NCBI GenBank assembly: GCA_947579605.1
Contig: OX388325.1
Span: 7,745,572 to 7,809,571 of the forward strand
Source: Athripsodes cinereus
Lineage: Eukaryota > Arthropoda > Insecta > Trichoptera > Leptoceridae
Direction of reading: 5' to 3'
Length of the DNA stretch: 64,000 nt
Part shown: piece after piece, positions 40,253 to 51,234 of the stretch
Layout: the number at the start of each line of letters is the position of its first letter
Position numbering within the stretch: position 1 is the first letter of the stretch
Notes under the pieces: model-generated
The model's database searches: none
Seen by the model: the letters and a program-made list of their open reading frames with translations, nothing else
What the model was told of the DNA's origin: nothing
Translations under genes and position numbers: made by a program

Positions 40253-42771
40253 GAAAGTGTTTTGGGAATGAATGGAGACAGTAGAGTGAACGATAATGGC
40301 AAAAGAATAATTGATGTGTGCTTGGAGATGGATCTCTTTGTGGCGAATACCTTTTTCGCCCACAAGGAGATCCACATGTATACCTGGGAGAGAGGGAATG
40401 AAAGATCGATGATTGACCTCGTGTGTGTGGACTCTCGTCTCAGGAAGGCGACCACGGATACTAGAGTGTATCGAGGCGCTGAGCTGGAGACGGATCATTT
40501 TCTTGTCGTCTCAAGAATAAATCTATTCTCCGGTTGGCGTTCGAGAACACAAAAGTCCACGCCAGCTATGAGATTGAGAGTCGAAAAACTGAAAGATGAG
40601 AGTGTAAAGAATGAATATGTAAAAACTGTGAATGAGAAGCTGAGTGCGAACGAAAAGAATGATCTAACGATGAATGAAAGGTGGGATGTCTTAAAAAGTG
40701 TGCTTGTAGGAAGTGCAAAAGAAACATGTGGTGAAGCTAAAGTTGGACGTAAGAAAGGCGATGCATGGTGGGATAATGATGTGAAAGAAGCTGTAGATAA
40801 GAAGAAGAATGCTTGGAAAGACTTGCTGAGTGTGAAACAGTGTGACACATGTGAAAAAGAGCGAAAGAAAGAAGTTTACAAGACATGCAAGAAGGAAGTG
40901 CGTGAAGTTGTGAAAATGAAGAAAAAAATGCTTGAAGATGAAGAATGTAAGAAATTGTCTACGTATGCGAGTGAAAATATGAAGATTTTTTGGAAGGAAG
41001 TGAAACGAAAGAGGACGGGTTCAAGTGTGAACAGTATGAAAGGGATAAAAGACAAGGATGGATGTGTGTTAGTGAATGATGAATGTGTGCTACAGAGATG
41101 GAAGGAATATTTCGAAGATCTGTTTGAATGTGATGGTACAAATGCAAATGAGTATGACGACAGTGAAAGCAGTGTGAATGAAAACGATATGATAGACATG
41201 AATGAGATTTTGAATGCATTAAAAAAAGCGAAGTGCGGTAAAGCTGTAGGGTATGATTGTGTTGCCGTTGAGCTCATCAAGTCTGGTGGACCGGGGGCTC
41301 TCGCGTGGTGTTTGGAGCTTTTCAACGATTGTTGGAGAGAAGGTGTTACACCAGAGGATTGGAAGAGGGCTGTCATCTGCCCCCTGTACAAAGGGAAAGG
41401 CTCTAGGCTTGAATGCGGGAGTTATCGGGCTATTAGCTTGCTGAGCTCAATAGGGAAACTGTATGGTAGAATTTTGATTGAGAGAGTACGAAAGATAACT
41501 GAGTGTAAGATATGGGATGCGCAAGGAGCTTTTTTGAATGGCAGAGGGTGCACCGATCAGATCTTCTCCCTGCGAATGGTTATAGAGAAGTTTCTGGGTA
41601 AACACCAGAGGCTTTTTTGTGCGTTCGTGGATCTGGAGAAAGCATATGATCGAGTGGACCGTGAAAGGTTGTGGCGCGTGTTGTCGGAGTATGGGGTGAG
41701 CAGCCGGTTGATCCGCGCAATATCTTCACTTTACGTGGGAAGCTCCGCTTGCGTGAGGGTAAATAACACTCTCTCGGAGTGGTTTGTCCTCACCAAAGGA
41801 GTGAAGCAAGGTTGTGTCATGTCTCCGTGGCTGTTCAACCTATTCTTCGACTACTGTATGCGACCTGTGAAAGAGATGGATGTTGGTGTCGAGCTGAATG
41901 GGTTTCGGGTGAATGCATTGATGTACGCAGATGATTTGGTGTTAATGGCTGAGAGTGAAAGGGACTTACAAGAGATTGTTACGTGTGTGTATGATAGTTG
42001 CAATTTGAATGGTTTGAAAATGAACGTTATGAAGACGAAAGTTCTTGTTTTTGAAAGAGAGAATGAAAAAACGATTTGCGAGATTAAAGTTGGTGACGAA
42101 TGTTTGGAGCAAGTAAGTGAGTATATATATTTGGGAAGTATGTTTACGAGGGATGGAAGATGCGATAGGGACATTGAAAGAAGGAAAGTGGCCGGTGCTA
42201 GAGTAAACGGTGCACTTCGACCCATTGTCAGCAATGACAATGTGTCGAACATGGCTAAAATGCTGGTGCACAATACCATTCTGGTACCGTCACTTACGTA
42301 TGCAAGCGAGACATGGACGTGGTTGAAGAAGGACGAAAGTGGAATAAATGCAGTAGAGATGCGATCGTTGAGAAGAATGGTTGGTAAAACGCTGCGTGAT
42401 AGAGTGAAGAATGAGGATATTAGAAGAATGAGCGGATGCAAGAAGACTGTTGTGGACAGAATGCGTGTAAATAAATTGAGATGGTTTGGTCACGTGGAAC
42501 GAATGAAAGAGGAAAGAATGACAAAGAGGATATACTTATCTGAAAGAAAGGGTGTGAGGAAACGCGGGCGTCCGAGAACCACGTGGCTTGATCACGTGGA
42601 TCAAATTCTCAAGGACGGCCGCGTGTTGAGTAAGAGGAACCGACGTGCGTGTATGAGGAACTGTATGAATGTGGAGGAAGCGAAGGAAGTGTGTAAAGAT
42701 AGATCTGTTTGGCGTTCCGTTCTCTCTGCCTACCCCACTTGGGACACGGCGTGAGGGTATAGTATAGTATA
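40253..42771 (+). mobile_element. LINE-A, 5'-truncated but recent non-LTR retrotransposon
   Basis: It is flanked by an exact 15-bp duplication, GTATAATTATAACTT, at 40238-40252 and 42772-42786 (the first bases overlap the tail repeat). The insert begins inside the endonuclease coding region and runs through the full RT and C-terminus. It ends a few bases after the stop in a GTATAGTATAGTATAG tail. There is therefore almost no 3' UTR. The perfect duplication and uninterrupted frame indicate a recent target-primed insertion. 5' truncation makes this copy incapable of autonomous movement. Confidence 0.92.
40262..42754 (+). CDS. Endonuclease (partial)-reverse transcriptase polyprotein of LINE-A
   Basis: An 830-codon open frame. 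It opens at an internal TTG because the element is 5'-truncated; an upstream stop lies in the flanking DNA, so this is not a natural start. Residues 1-90 are the C-terminal part of an APE-type endonuclease (HKEIHMYTWERG, SMIDLVCVD, ETDHFLVV). Residues about 330-620 hold the RT domain. Motifs are GSYRAISLLSSIGKLYGRIL, QGAFLNGRGCTDQI, catalytic A FVDLEKAYDRV (about 454), B TKGVKQGCVMSP (about 512) and C MYADDLVLMA (about 554). A GxxxR..RxxL(R)WFGHVER tail and the RKRGRPRTTWLDHVDQILKD end follow. The architecture is RTE-like; the exact clade is not settled. All catalytic residues visible in RT are present. Confidence 0.92.
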   Translation: MGMNGDSRVNDNGKRIIDVCLEMDLFVANTFFAHKEIHMYTWERGNERSMIDLVCVDSRLRKATTDTRVYRGAELETDHFLVVSRINLFSGWRSRTQKSTPAMRLRVEKLKDESVKNEYVKTVNEKLSANEKNDLTMNERWDVLKSVLVGSAKETCGEAKVGRKKGDAWWDNDVKEAVDKKKNAWKDLLSVKQCDTCEKERKKEVYKTCKKEVREVVKMKKKMLEDEECKKLSTYASENMKIFWKEVKRKRTGSSVNSMKGIKDKDGCVLVNDECVLQRWKEYFEDLFECDGTNANEYDDSESSVNENDMIDMNEILNALKKAKCGKAVGYDCVAVELIKSGGPGALAWCLELFNDCWREGVTPEDWKRAVICPLYKGKGSRLECGSYRAISLLSSIGKLYGRILIERVRKITECKIWDAQGAFLNGRGCTDQIFSLRMVIEKFLGKHQRLFCAFVDLEKAYDRVDRERLWRVLSEYGVSSRLIRAISSLYVGSSACVRVNNTLSEWFVLTKGVKQGCVMSPWLFNLFFDYCMRPVKEMDVGVELNGFRVNALMYADDLVLMAESERDLQEIVTCVYDSCNLNGLKMNVMKTKVLVFERENEKTICEIKVGDECLEQVSEYIYLGSMFTRDGRCDRDIERRKVAGARVNGALRPIVSNDNVSNMAKMLVHNTILVPSLTYASETWTWLKKDESGINAVEMRSLRRMVGKTLRDRVKNEDIRRMSGCKKTVVDRMRVNKLRWFGHVERMKEERMTKRIYLSERKGVRKRGRPRTTWLDHVDQILKDGRVLSKRNRRACMRNCMNVEEAKEVCKDRSVWRSVLSAYPTWDTA

Positions 42772-42786
42772 GTATAATTATAACTT

Positions 42787-43920
42787 TATAAAATTTAATA
42801 AATAAATAAAATATTTATTTATTTAACCAAATATAGGTATATAAATATCAAAATATACATATTATGGATTATATAGATCATGATAGATATGTCAAATATG
42901 TCAAATGTCAAAAACACCACGGAGTTGCCATTTTTTTTATTATTATTATTATTTTAATAAATAAACGGCTTACACCTTTTACAAACTTAAACATTATTAT
43001 ACATAGCGTAATAAGAAACAAATTTTATGTATAGGAACAATATCAAACATTTAAATAAATACAAACACAAAAGATAGACTATATTACATTTGCATTATTA
43101 ATTACGTTAAACTCAAAATAATAAAATTAAAATAAAGACTTTAGCATCTGTAATCATAAATCGTAAAGACTTTAGCACCAGAAACAAAGTTTATGTATAT
43201 GAACAATAAACATTAAAATAAATACAAAGACAAAAGATAGAATATTGATAGAATATCAAAGATAAATTTATATTAAACTTAAAAATAATAAAATTAAATC
43301 TGTAATCATAAATCATAAAGACTTTAGCATTTTATAAATTATATCGTTTATATTTTTTTACCATTAATAAAGAAAATATTATTTATGCTATATGAATGTG
43401 TAAATTTGATGTTAATTTCCTGAGCTAAGTCTTGTTAACCTAATCTAGTGCATGATAATTTATGTTAAAAGGTCAGAGTCCCTTTATATTCCTGGACCCG
43501 GTACTATCATTGCAGATTAATAAAGAGTTGAGTTCAACCCTCCCTTCACCTTTGTAGGGAGCATGGGGAGGTTTATTTTATTAGAAGCGACATTTACAAT
43601 AATTACATTAATATGCGAATCTGTTTGAATATGTTTTTTCTTAAAGTCAATGAGTATTTTCAACAGACGTCACTTGATAGTTCATGTTAAATTCATTTAA
43701 AAAAAACACTACTTCAATAGCGTCACGGTACACCCCTTAAGTGAGGTAGCCAGAGAACTAACTGCATGTAAAATATAATATGCAAGGCGTCCTCTCTGTA
43801 TGTCAATTTAGTTTAAAGACATTTAGGGTGGGTGGAAGGCCTCTTTGTTGAATTATTGCAGATGGAAAATGTCTTGTGTCTGATATTTTACGAAAAACTT
43901 AATGAAAATAGTGGAAGACA
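42787..43920. other. AT-rich; SINE3 fragment at 43727-43865 (-)
   Basis: GCGTCACGGTACACCCCTTA, AGTGAGGTAGCCAGAG and ACATTTAGGGTGGGTGGAAG form a degraded inverted SINE3. AAAGACTTTAGCA recurs three times between 43135 and 43335, hinting at local duplication. No gene. Confidence 0.45.
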
Positions 43921-43921
43921 C

Positions 43922-44094
43922 GGGCGTAGCTAGGTTTTAATATCGGGGGGGGGGGGTCAAGAAAATGAAACTACTGAAAATACATGCAATAGCCTTTATA
44001 TTATATAAAATATGTTAAAAAAATGATTATTGATGTTGATATCTTTACTTTTCAGGGGGGGGTGAACCCCCAAAACCCTCCCCCTGGCTACGCC
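43922..44094. mobile_element. Short GGGCGTAGCTAGG inverted-terminus element
   Basis: GGGCGTAGCTAGGTTTTAAT at the left and CCTGGCTACGCCC at the right are inverted. A long G run on the left and a GGGGGGTGAACCCCC block on the right extend the symmetry. It resembles a short hAT-type MITE. No clear duplication. Confidence 0.55.
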
Positions 44095-46078
44095 CATGGT
44101 GGGAGATATATTATTTGAAAGACATAGTCTATCTTGGTACGGATTCACTTCAATATTTAAAAAATGTCGCCCTGCACTGAGACCATAACAGCTTTTTTGC
44201 CAAGGCGATCTCAGCAGAAAAAATGAAAAGCAAATTCAAAAAACAAAAAAAAACGGCGAGACAGAGAAAAAAAAATAACACAAAAGAGACATAACTTAAA
44301 AAAAACAAAAGAATCAAAAGAGAGTCTCAATCCTGGCGATAAAGTCATTGTATGTTCTATATGTTGAAAATATCGACACGAACATTCAAATCATTATATA
44401 ATTTTATAACCTTGCCGACAAAGATCTACCAGCAAACCAAGCCACACGAAAAGTACAGTGAATAGGGTGTCCATTGTTTGAATGTATGTATGATAAATAA
44501 TATTTAAATTTATTAGTCTAATAAGAAGATTTTGTTTTTAGTTTTCATTCTTTATCAGACTTCATAATTTCATTTTAGCAATATTATGATCTTAGAATTA
44601 GATTGTGTCATAATATTAAAATAATAATCAGGGCGAATTAAAATTTTCAAATTAAAAAGAAAACATTTATTTCAAAATCTTACAAAAATAACAAATATAC
44701 ATAGACATACATACAATCGAGAAAGAAACAATTAGAAAGCACTATTTTTTTTTATTTATACAGTGAACGACTGTATATACCTCTGACATGAAAATATATA
44801 TTATATACAGTGGTGGCTATAAGTATGGAAACCATTAACAAAATATATGAAATTGATCAATAGCAGATATTTTTTCTTTTCGTGAGGACAACAAAGGAAT
44901 AAATAAATATTTAAATAATCATTTCAATATTCCTAGTTTCTTTGCTTCACTCGTGGTCACCGTATTATTTTACGAAATTAGCGATATATTTTTCAACACT
45001 ACAACCTACTTCGAGATGTAAATGATTACTAACACATCCTTCAGTGATGAGTATACTACACACCACACAATGCACCAGCCAATCACAGCGATGCTACTCG
45101 GTTACTAATCCAATCACGTGTTCTGTAATACACTAATCACCTGTGACTGTGTGCGTAGTGCATTTCTAAAAAAATTGCAATCTAAGTAGGATAAAATGCA
45201 ATCACAAACACAATACACGTTACATTATACCTAATATGTAAATAATATTGACTTACAAAATACTCAAGTATCTAAGGTAACTTAATAATAATATTGGTAA
45301 TCTAATTTTATTTCATATTCATTTCATTTTATTTTTCTCTCTGTAAGCGAAGCCACTCTGTGTAATAGGCTGCTGGTTATACCTAATAATACGAATTTCC
45401 CTGATGAGGGTGTTCTGGATCGGGGGATGGCGAGAAAGATAGGGGTGGTCATGAATATATAAGGGAGGTTTCAGTGCAATATCGTACTATCGCAAAATTA
45501 CTACTTTTTCTATTCAACTATATCTTGATGGGCTAACGATTTTTATTATAACATGGGACTATATCGACCTGAGTAAATTGACCATAATACATAATATATA
45601 ACATAACATACATAGACAATTCACATAGATCGAGCTAGTCCCAAACTTGGATATGAATAAATAAATTCAAAAATATTTTTTATAAAAACTAGACATTTGG
45701 GAATTGAATGCTTTTGCCAGAATGTGTAAAAGACACAAATGATTAACTTTAAAACATAAAACGACTTTTGTCAAAATTGTGGTTTGATGCCTTTGTCCTG
45801 AGCACAGTCGATATTATTGATAACCAGATGCCATTATATACATTATGTAGCTTATTTAATATAATATATGGTTACTTATACTTATTATTATTCGATACTT
45901 TATATTATACTTATTACTAAGTGCTGTTTTAATTAATCGAGTGAAACCTATAAGGCTATAATGAATTATATTAATTGTTTTGAAATATTATTGGTTTTAT
46001 ATTGTTATTATTTGTGTGATTTGTTTTAGTTTTAAACATAATATATACAGTATTTAATGTTTGAAGACTGTAGTATTT
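44095..46078. other. No gene; isolated Tc1-like terminus at 44808
   Basis: CAGTGGTGGCTATAAGTATG after TA at 44806 is a Tc1/mariner-style end without a partner. A LINE tail at 45590-45660 mirrors 4725-4790. The rest is AT-rich. Confidence 0.45.
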
Positions 46079-46079
46079 T

Positions 46080-46247
46080 TAAAAAGATATATCTGGATTT
46101 TGTTATAAACCCAAATACAACCTTATACATCTTTCACAGTAAGCTACTAAAAGCTTGTGTCATGAGTTTGCCAACACCTGGGATCGAACCGCCGACCCCT
46201 TGTTCATGAGGCCAAAACTCTACCTCCAGGTTACGGACGAAATTTTA
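46080..46247 (-). mobile_element. tRNA-derived SINE2 with internal deletion
   Basis: The inverted tail and body are present. The CGTGAAAGGGGAGTTTGCCG segment is shortened to CATGAGTTTGCC. The B box GGGATCGAACC and A box CTACCTCCAGG are retained. Confidence 0.85.
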
Positions 46248-46254
46248 TTTTGAT

Positions 46255-46390
46255 TATTGGTATGATTTGTTTTATTTTTAATTGTAATGTATACATTTTT
46301 TCAATGTTTGAAGACTGTGTATTGTTGACAAATTATCATATATTGTAAAAGGCAATAATGCCGTTTATTGTCCAAAATAAATCAATGTTG
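46255..46390 (+). repeat. LINE 3' end (uninterrupted form)
   Basis: AATGTATACATTTTTTCAAT, TGTTTGAAGACTGTG, AAATTATCATATATTG and AATGCCGTTTATTGTCC. It is the empty-site counterpart for the Helitron at 30429-30655. Confidence 0.7.
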
Positions 46391-46734
46391 AGATATCACA
46401 CTGTTGCACTGATACAGTGAATTATAAGGGAGGTATTAGTAGTACCATTAGCAGTATTACTACCCTGTAATTAAATTTAATCATACTTTACATGAACGAG
46501 GTTGCTGCGCGCTGACTATCCCCCACCCTCCCCATCATCTCGCACATTCCACCCTCCACACCCACAATAGAAACTTAGCTACCTACCTACAAATTATTCT
46601 AATAATATACGTATACATCTAATGACTATAATTTAACATACATCTAATTAATAAGTATCAGCAAAGGCGTATAAAAAGAGATCGTAGATATATTTTTTTT
46701 TAATTTTTGACATAATCAGAAATACTCAGATTAG

Positions 46735-46975
46735 AAAGATATGCGACAAGGAGAGCATAGGTGAGATGTAGTAGGAAGAGGAGACGATTCTGGAGAGACT
46801 ACGTGGACAGGATGGCTGAAAACAGGATCGCCCACATTGCTGCAAAGAAGACACCAGCTGACTCTCGTTCACGAAGAAGACCAACAAAAAGATGGAAGGA
46901 TATCTGGTCCTCAGTGTCATTAGAGGAAACAACTTCCGAAACAACAGATCAATGATCTACTACACGAGGATGAAG
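46735..46975 (+). pseudogene. LINE C-terminal fragment, lineage L4
   Basis: RKRRRFWRDYVDRMAENRIA and RSRRRPTKRWKDIWSSVSLE match the RRxWRDHVxRM...GRPxKRWxD C-terminus of RTE-like LINEs. A sister copy, inverted, lies at 56040-56345. It is truncated at both ends. Confidence 0.75.
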
Positions 46976-46984
46976 AGACTGGAT

Positions 46985-47065
46985 TTTTAAAAAAAAGATA
47001 TATCTGGGTTTTTGTTAAACACCCAAATACAACCTTATACACCTTTCACAGTAAGCTAAAAACAA
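46985..47065 (-). mobile_element. SINE2, 3' fragment
   Basis: AAAAAAGATATATCTGGGTT tail and TTCACAGTAAGCTAAAAAC. The head is absent. Confidence 0.75.
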
Positions 47066-47210
47066 CGAAGTCTACTTACTAAGTCTCACCATCTCCAAAC
47101 TTTGGAGGCAACAGATTCCAAATCAAAGACAAACCACCTCAGATCAAATTCTGATACACTCGATCCTTTCAGCCTACCCCGCTAGGAAAGCGATACGATG
47201 GTAAGGTGAT
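47066..47210 (+). repeat. Diverged LINE-A-like 3' end
   Basis: TCAAATTCTGATACACTCGA, TCCTTTCAGCCTACCCCGCT and AAGCGATACGATGGTAAGG align with the SVLSAYPTWDTA-stop segment of LINE-A. A variant with a different tail. Confidence 0.55.
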
Positions 47211-47680
47211 GATTAAAATCACGCAATTCTATACTGTATTACGAATACGTTCGCAAAATTTGAGATCGATTTGACATCGAGAAAAGAGTAAAACATCGAT
47301 TTCAAGTTATACAGATAAATTAATAATTCATGCGTGCTCTTACTGCTTCATATACATATTCAAAGGAAAGCTCGACAGTAAAATCAATACAAAATCGATA
47401 AAGACATCAACGCGTGGTGAACCACAAACCTTTAAATTCATTCTATCTCTTAACATAGTAAATTGTTCCTTCACTGCTGCAAATCCCAGAAGTGGAATAG
47501 TTAGCGGATTCACTCCGTGTAATCAATATTCTGGCAATAATGAGATATGCAGGATGGGTGGCATATTTCATCACAGGTGAATAAACAATGTTAAATATAT
47601 TGGGTATATTTCCGTAACACAAACGTTCCGTTTCCGTTTTACAAATATCTCCTTTGTTTTAGTTATATATTTATTAACAA
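47211..47680. other. No gene; SINE3 words at 47530-47590
   Basis: AGGATGGGTGGCATATTTCA at 47550 belongs to SINE3. Nothing else is recognised. Confidence 0.4.
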
Positions 47681-47889
47681 CAAGCGGTCCGCACCGGCTT
47701 CGCACGGGTAGATAGGTATTTAAAAAAAAAGTTTTAGTAAGGATCCCTATTTTTTTTTAAATATAATATAGCCTATGTCACCCGGGGATAGTGTAGCTTC
47801 CCAACCGTGAAAGAATTTTTCAAATCGGTTCAGTAGTTTCGGAGCAATGCAAACAATCAAATCTTTCCTCTTTATAATATTAGTATAGA
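47681..47889 (-). mobile_element. Non-autonomous Helitron-like element 3
   Basis: The minus strand starts TCTATACTAATATTATAAAG and ends GGTGCGGACCGCTTG (CTAG mutated to CTTG). CCGAAACTACTGAACCG is shared with the element at 30429. The insertion lies between A and T. Confidence 0.85.
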
Positions 47890-48285
47890 TTACAGTATAT
47901 ACTGCCAGTTGCCTTTATGTTGCATATTTTCGTAGCGGATTATATTGTTATGTTAATTGAAATTGAATATTAAACTTAGATAAAACAGAACAAAATAACT
48001 ACAATATCATATTAGAATAATTAATAACAAAAATGCAAAATAAAAGTAAAATTAATTCAAAATTCTATAACAATATATATTCATCTTTACTGTATAACAA
48101 TATTTAGCAATATATTGATTAATATGACGTTTAGTCTGTACAAATCCAAATTAATTTATGGAAATAAACACAAACATTGTATAGAATCAATATTGTTTAA
48201 ATCGTATGTAACAATAACCAACTGCTTAACTCAATCTTTCCCAAAATAAAAGTCGCGTTGTATAGAATCATATTTTTACATACAT
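47890..48285. other. No gene seen
   Basis: AT-rich DNA without recognisable features. Confidence 0.4.
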
Positions 48286-48575
48286 ACCATCACGCCGCTT
48301 CTCTCGCGGGATAGGCAGAAAGGATCGAGCGCTACTTGCCTCACACCCCTCCTTTCAGCCAAGTATATCCTCTTTGTCATTCTTTCCTCTTCCATTCGTT
48401 CCACATGGACAAACCATCTCAATTTATTTACACGCATTCTATCCACAACACTCCTTTTGCATCCACTCATTCTTCTAATATCCTCATTCCTCACTCTATC
48501 ACGCAACGTTTTACCAACCATCCTCCTCAGCGATCTCATCTCCACAGCATTTATTCCACTTTCGTCAGAACATTA
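48286..48575 (-). pseudogene. LINE-A relative with internal deletion
   Basis: The minus frame reads MEMRSLRRMVGKTLRDRVRN, RMSGCKRSVVDRMRVNKLRW and EEERMTKRIYLAERRGVR, very close to LINE-A. It then jumps to a 3' end TTTCTGCCTATCCCGCGAGA...GGCGTGATGGTATG. About 160 bp of C-terminal coding sequence is deleted. The 3' end is intermediate between LINE-A and SINE3. Confidence 0.85.
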
Positions 48576-48840
48576 TACGAGAACATTTCGTCATTTCGTT
48601 GAGGACATTTCGTCAGAACATATAAAGACATATAAAACGTAGAAATAATATCATATTGATAACCACTATAACATCAAAGAATATCAGCAATAATAATATA
48701 TCGATAAAAATATACAAAAAAGAAAACGAAGATAAATAGAGCAAAACACACAGTAACAATAAATATATATCACTACAAAAGAGTAAGTAGGTAAGTACTA
48801 CAAAAGACAATAATATTCTAGTAAGTACTACTACTACTAC
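48576..48840. other. No gene; short GACATTTCGTCAGAACAT repeats
   Basis: CATTTCGTCA and GAACATT(A)TA words repeat within 48565-48630 beside the LINE fragment. The rest is AT-rich with CTACTACTACTACTA near 48826. Confidence 0.45.
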
Positions 48841-49085
48841 TATACCATCACGGCATATCCCACATGTGGGGTAGCCAGCAGACCAGCTACATGTAAGAAA
48901 CATGCAAGCTGTCCTCTCCGTGTCAATATAGAATCAAGACATTCAGGATGGGTGGCAAAACTCGTCGCTGAATTTAAGAAGTAAAATGTCTTAATTTTTT
49001 CGAACACTTGCCTTTTACAGGACACTCGAAAACGTACGGAGAAGAGTGGGAGACCAATTCTTTACCGGGTGCTCCACGGGATAGT
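48841..49085 (-). mobile_element. SINE3 (LINE-A-tailed short element), near full-length
   Basis: The minus strand begins CCGTGGAGCACCCGGTAAAG and contains TTTTCGAGTGTCCTGTAAAA and TTTGCCACCCATCCTGAATG. It ends GGCTACCCCACATGTGGGAT...GCCGTGATGGTATAG. The last part aligns with the LINE-A 3' end (CCTACCCCACTTGGGACACG...GTATAG). No ORF. It lies head-to-head with the next copy. Confidence 0.75.
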
Positions 49086-49184
49086 AAGTAAGCACTACAA
49101 AAGACGATTCTGATTAAGTAACTACTACAAAAAACTTTTCTACTGATCATACACAATTTCAGAATAAATTTGGTTAAAACTCTC

Positions 49185-49425
49185 CATGGAGCACCCGGGA
49201 ATGAATTGGTCTCTTACTCCTTTCCGTGAGTTTTCAAGTTTTCCGTGAAAGGCAAATGTGTAAAGAAATAAAGACATTTTACTTCTTAATTTCAGAGATG
49301 AGGTTCGCCACCCATCCTTAATGTCTTATTTTTTGTTGACATGAAGAGGACCGCTTGCATGTTTATTACATGCAGGTAATCTGCTGGCTACCACGTTCGT
49401 GAGATATGCCGTGATGGTACCTATA
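49185..49425 (+). mobile_element. SINE3, near full-length
   Basis: GGAGCACCCGGGAATGAATT, GTGAGTTTTCAAGTTTTCCG, GGTTCGCCACCCATCCTTAA, GGACCGCTTGCATGTTTATT and GAGATATGCCGTGATGGTAC. The same order as 48841-49085 in reverse. At least ten partial copies lie elsewhere in the window. No tRNA-like boxes were recognised, so the 5' origin is unknown. Confidence 0.75.
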
Positions 49426-49467
49426 TTATAATATTGTAAAATTCTTCATTAATTTCTTCCTTAGAAC

Positions 49468-49949
49468 TAGAGATGCAACGAATATTATGCAACTATTCTG
49501 TATTTTGCCTATTCGGCAACGTTTTTACTATGCGGCTGAATGCTGAATATTATGTCTATTATTCGGTATTCTGCCGAATAGTTTATATCTAAAACTGGAA
49601 GGAACTAAAAATAGCTTGTAGATTGTTGCTATTTCATTGTCAGCTGCAGATGCATAATTGTTAATCCTCAAATATCTAATTAATTAGGTAATTTAGTTTG
49701 ATATGGAGTGAAACAACATAATTATAACATAATATTATTAATGTTGGAACACAAAAATTTCGAAAAGAAGTACCGCACTGCAAGTCTTGTACATAATATT
49801 ATGTCTATGATATACCAACACGAAGATGCGCGGTCGGGAGTACCGCACACTCTCACCTTTGTTTTGCCGAATATTCGGTTATTCGGCACATGATCTTGCA
49901 CAATATTCGGTATTCGGCAAATATACTCGTACTATTCGTTGCATCTCTA
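49468..49949. mobile_element. hAT-type element, TAGAGATGCAACGAATA
   Basis: The termini TAGAGATGCAACGAATA and TATTCGTTGCATCTCTA type (right end CTATTCGTTGCATCTCTA) are flanked by CTTAGAAC / CTTATAAC (one mismatch) at 49460-49467 and 49950-49957. ATTCGG(T/C) words fill both ends. The interior segment 49695-49800 recurs inverted at 29440-29545. No transposase. Confidence 0.88.
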
Positions 49950-49957
49950 CTTATAAC

Positions 49958-51230
49958 GTTATCTCTATCAAAATACAACTCCAATACATCGGTATTATTA
50001 TTTATAGTATTAATTTTGTTCTAGAGATTCCATACATTAGTGCAGTACTTATCAGATTTTTTTTCTATATATACAACAATCCTCTTCCTCTCTGTGTTCC
50101 CGATAGGAATACCAAAGGGTGATTAAAACAGTTACATTGATTGTTATTATTACATTTTGTTAGAGTTCTATAAAATAATAACTAACTTTTTTTATTTGAT
50201 TGATTTATTTCGAGAGTAAGACATCTTTTGTCTTATCAATCAAGTGTCAATTAATGTCCGAAAAAGTCTCATTGATTTTTTTTCATATTTTTTCCACCCC
50301 TTCGTTCAATCGACTTTCTCATTTATTATTTTATCTTAATATTTAAGTTCTTTTGTTAAACACTTTTATTTTATCGACTGTTTCATAAAAGATATTTTAG
50401 AAATACGTTAAACTTATTTCCGTGGAGTTCCCGGCAAATAATGAAGCTCATCTCTTTTCTGTAAGTTTTTGAGTGTCCCGTAAAAGTCAGTTGAATGGAA
50501 CAATGATGTATGTTATAAAAATATTTTTAATTGATTAAAATTTCTACACTTTTATAGTATTTTATTTGCTAAGCATAATTATTGTTTTTATTTTTTTTTA
50601 TATTTGTCTGTAAACACGATTTGCTATATTTATTTTATTTTTATTTTATTAATTGGTAAAAGCACATAACAGATAACAACTATAAATATGGTTTACAAAA
50701 TATAAAAAAGTCGTTCATAACTCAGCTGTCATCTACAAACATGTACCACAGATAAGTCAATTATTTAAGTATCACACATTCCGCTCATTCATCTGTTCTC
50801 ACTAGCATATCACACAAGCAGCCATCGCTAACATACCAAAATACAGTTTGAAACATAAAAAGCAGAAAAGAAGAAGAAAAAAACGTACAAAAATTTTTAT
50901 TATTAAAAAAAGAAAACTATTACTAAAAGATAGAAAAATTAACATATGAGATCACTTGGGGGTGGAGGATTGACTTCATTATTATTGTTATATTTGTAAT
51001 TATGTTATTCACTTTCTGATAATGTTTTTTTTGCTGACTTTTTTGTTGTTGTTTTATATTTATGTTAGGAAATTATTTATATCACTTGTACATTAGTCAT
51101 TGTACCAAAAGGCTTTTATGTCGTTGAATGTATAAATAAATAAATAAAAAGTATGTCTTAAACAGTGCATTATCATAATAAAGTATATTTTCATAACGAA
51201 ATAAAAAAACGAGTGTTTTTTTCTGCTTTA
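49958..51230. other. No gene; small remnants
   Basis: 50200-50275 carries a diverged GAGAGTAAGACATCTTTTGT hairpin of the 51235 family. 50425-50505 is a SINE3 5' fragment. 51095-51150 is a LINE tail (AAAAGGCTTTTATG...AAATAAATAAATAAA). Confidence 0.45.
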
Positions 51231-51234
51231 ATAT

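Noticed and set aside
40495..42493. Several long minus-strand ORFs opposite the LINE-A frame
   Set aside because: They are antisense shadows of the plus-strand polyprotein and have serine/histidine-rich low-complexity composition without domains.
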